A stretch of DNA of 5,951 nucleotides from Mogibacterium sp. (GTDB lineage: Bacteria; Bacillota_A; Clostridia; Peptostreptococcales; Anaerovoracaceae). The DNA lies in assembly GCA_017469325.1 (NCBI GenBank), contig JAFUGO010000182.1:1-5951 (forward strand), given 5' to 3'. The notes under the pieces were generated by a model. That model was not told the origin of the DNA. It did not search any database and worked only from the letters and a program-made list of their open reading frames with translations. This document shows, one piece after another, positions 5,909 to 5,951 of this stretch. Position 1 is the stretch's first letter; each line of letters starts with the position of its first letter. The position numbers and the translations under genes were made by a program.

Positions 5909-5951
5909 GTATGACGGGCATGCCGTCAATCTGTGGTGAAAGTCCACAAGG
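5909..5951 (+). mobile_element. 5' end of a group IIC intron (partial, runs off the edge)
   Basis: From GTATG (5909-5913) the sequence follows the 5' end of group IIC introns such as that of Oceanobacillus iheyensis, as I recall it. The first stem is GACGG (5913-5917) with CCGTC (5923-5927), carrying the conserved GGCATG at its loop. CAATCTG follows, then a stem GTGG/CCAC enclosing TGAAAGT (about 5932-5946). The stem bases differ from the Oceanobacillus intron, but pairing and loops are kept, as expected for a folded RNA. The position fits: IIC introns insert a few bases past intrinsic terminator hairpins, here 8 nt after the stem. Only 43 nt of domain I are visible, so the reverse transcriptase/maturase and domains II-VI, if present, lie outside. 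A truncated copy cannot be excluded. Confidence 0.8.

Noticed and set aside
5909..5951. Cobalamin riboswitch or RNase P fragment suggested by the GGTGAAAGTCC stretch
   Set aside because: The upstream GTATG boundary and GGCATG-capped stem fit a group IIC intron better, and the other conserved boxes of those RNAs are absent from the visible part.

Overview
The window looks like a chromosomal segment of an anaerobic Clostridia-type Firmicute, with moderate GC content, strong AAGGAG/AAGGAGG ribosome binding sites and frequent AGA, AGG and ATA codons. The gene set (PC4-like YdbC, MtaB, a sortase-type surface adhesin, a Hint-type HIT protein) fits Lachnospiraceae or Family XIII/Anaerovoracaceae. 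This assignment is an inference from gene content and style, not from a search.

Layout: positions 1-626 hold no convincing gene. They contain an imperfect hairpin (46-96), five tandem copies of an exactly 54-bp unit (165-434), and a short leader. ydbC (627-980) and mtaB (1041-2423) follow in the same direction, 60 bp apart with no terminator between them, so they are probably one transcript. At 2517-2583 a promoter for the next gene overlaps the 5' arm of what looks like the mtaB terminator. The large gene 2605-5367 encodes a cell-surface protein: signal peptide, acidic linker, a Gly-rich beta-solenoid of about ten turns, a Cna-B-like domain, and a C-terminal VRTGDE-hydrophobic-basic anchor. 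It is followed by a small HIT-family gene (5485-5826) with its own likely promoter and a strong intrinsic terminator (5874-5907).

Eight bases past that terminator stem, at 5909, begins what closely resembles the 5' end of a bacterial group IIC self-splicing intron (GTATG start, GGCATG loop, TGAAAGT loop). It runs off the window edge. Group IIC introns are known to insert just downstream of intrinsic terminators, so sequence and position agree.

How the genes relate: mtaB (tRNA modification) and hit are housekeeping genes that I recall as near-neighbours in many Firmicutes. Here a surface adhesin with its own promoter lies between them and an intron lies after them, so the locus appears to have collected accessory DNA around a conserved core. 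The most unusual unexplained element is the 54-bp array upstream of ydbC.
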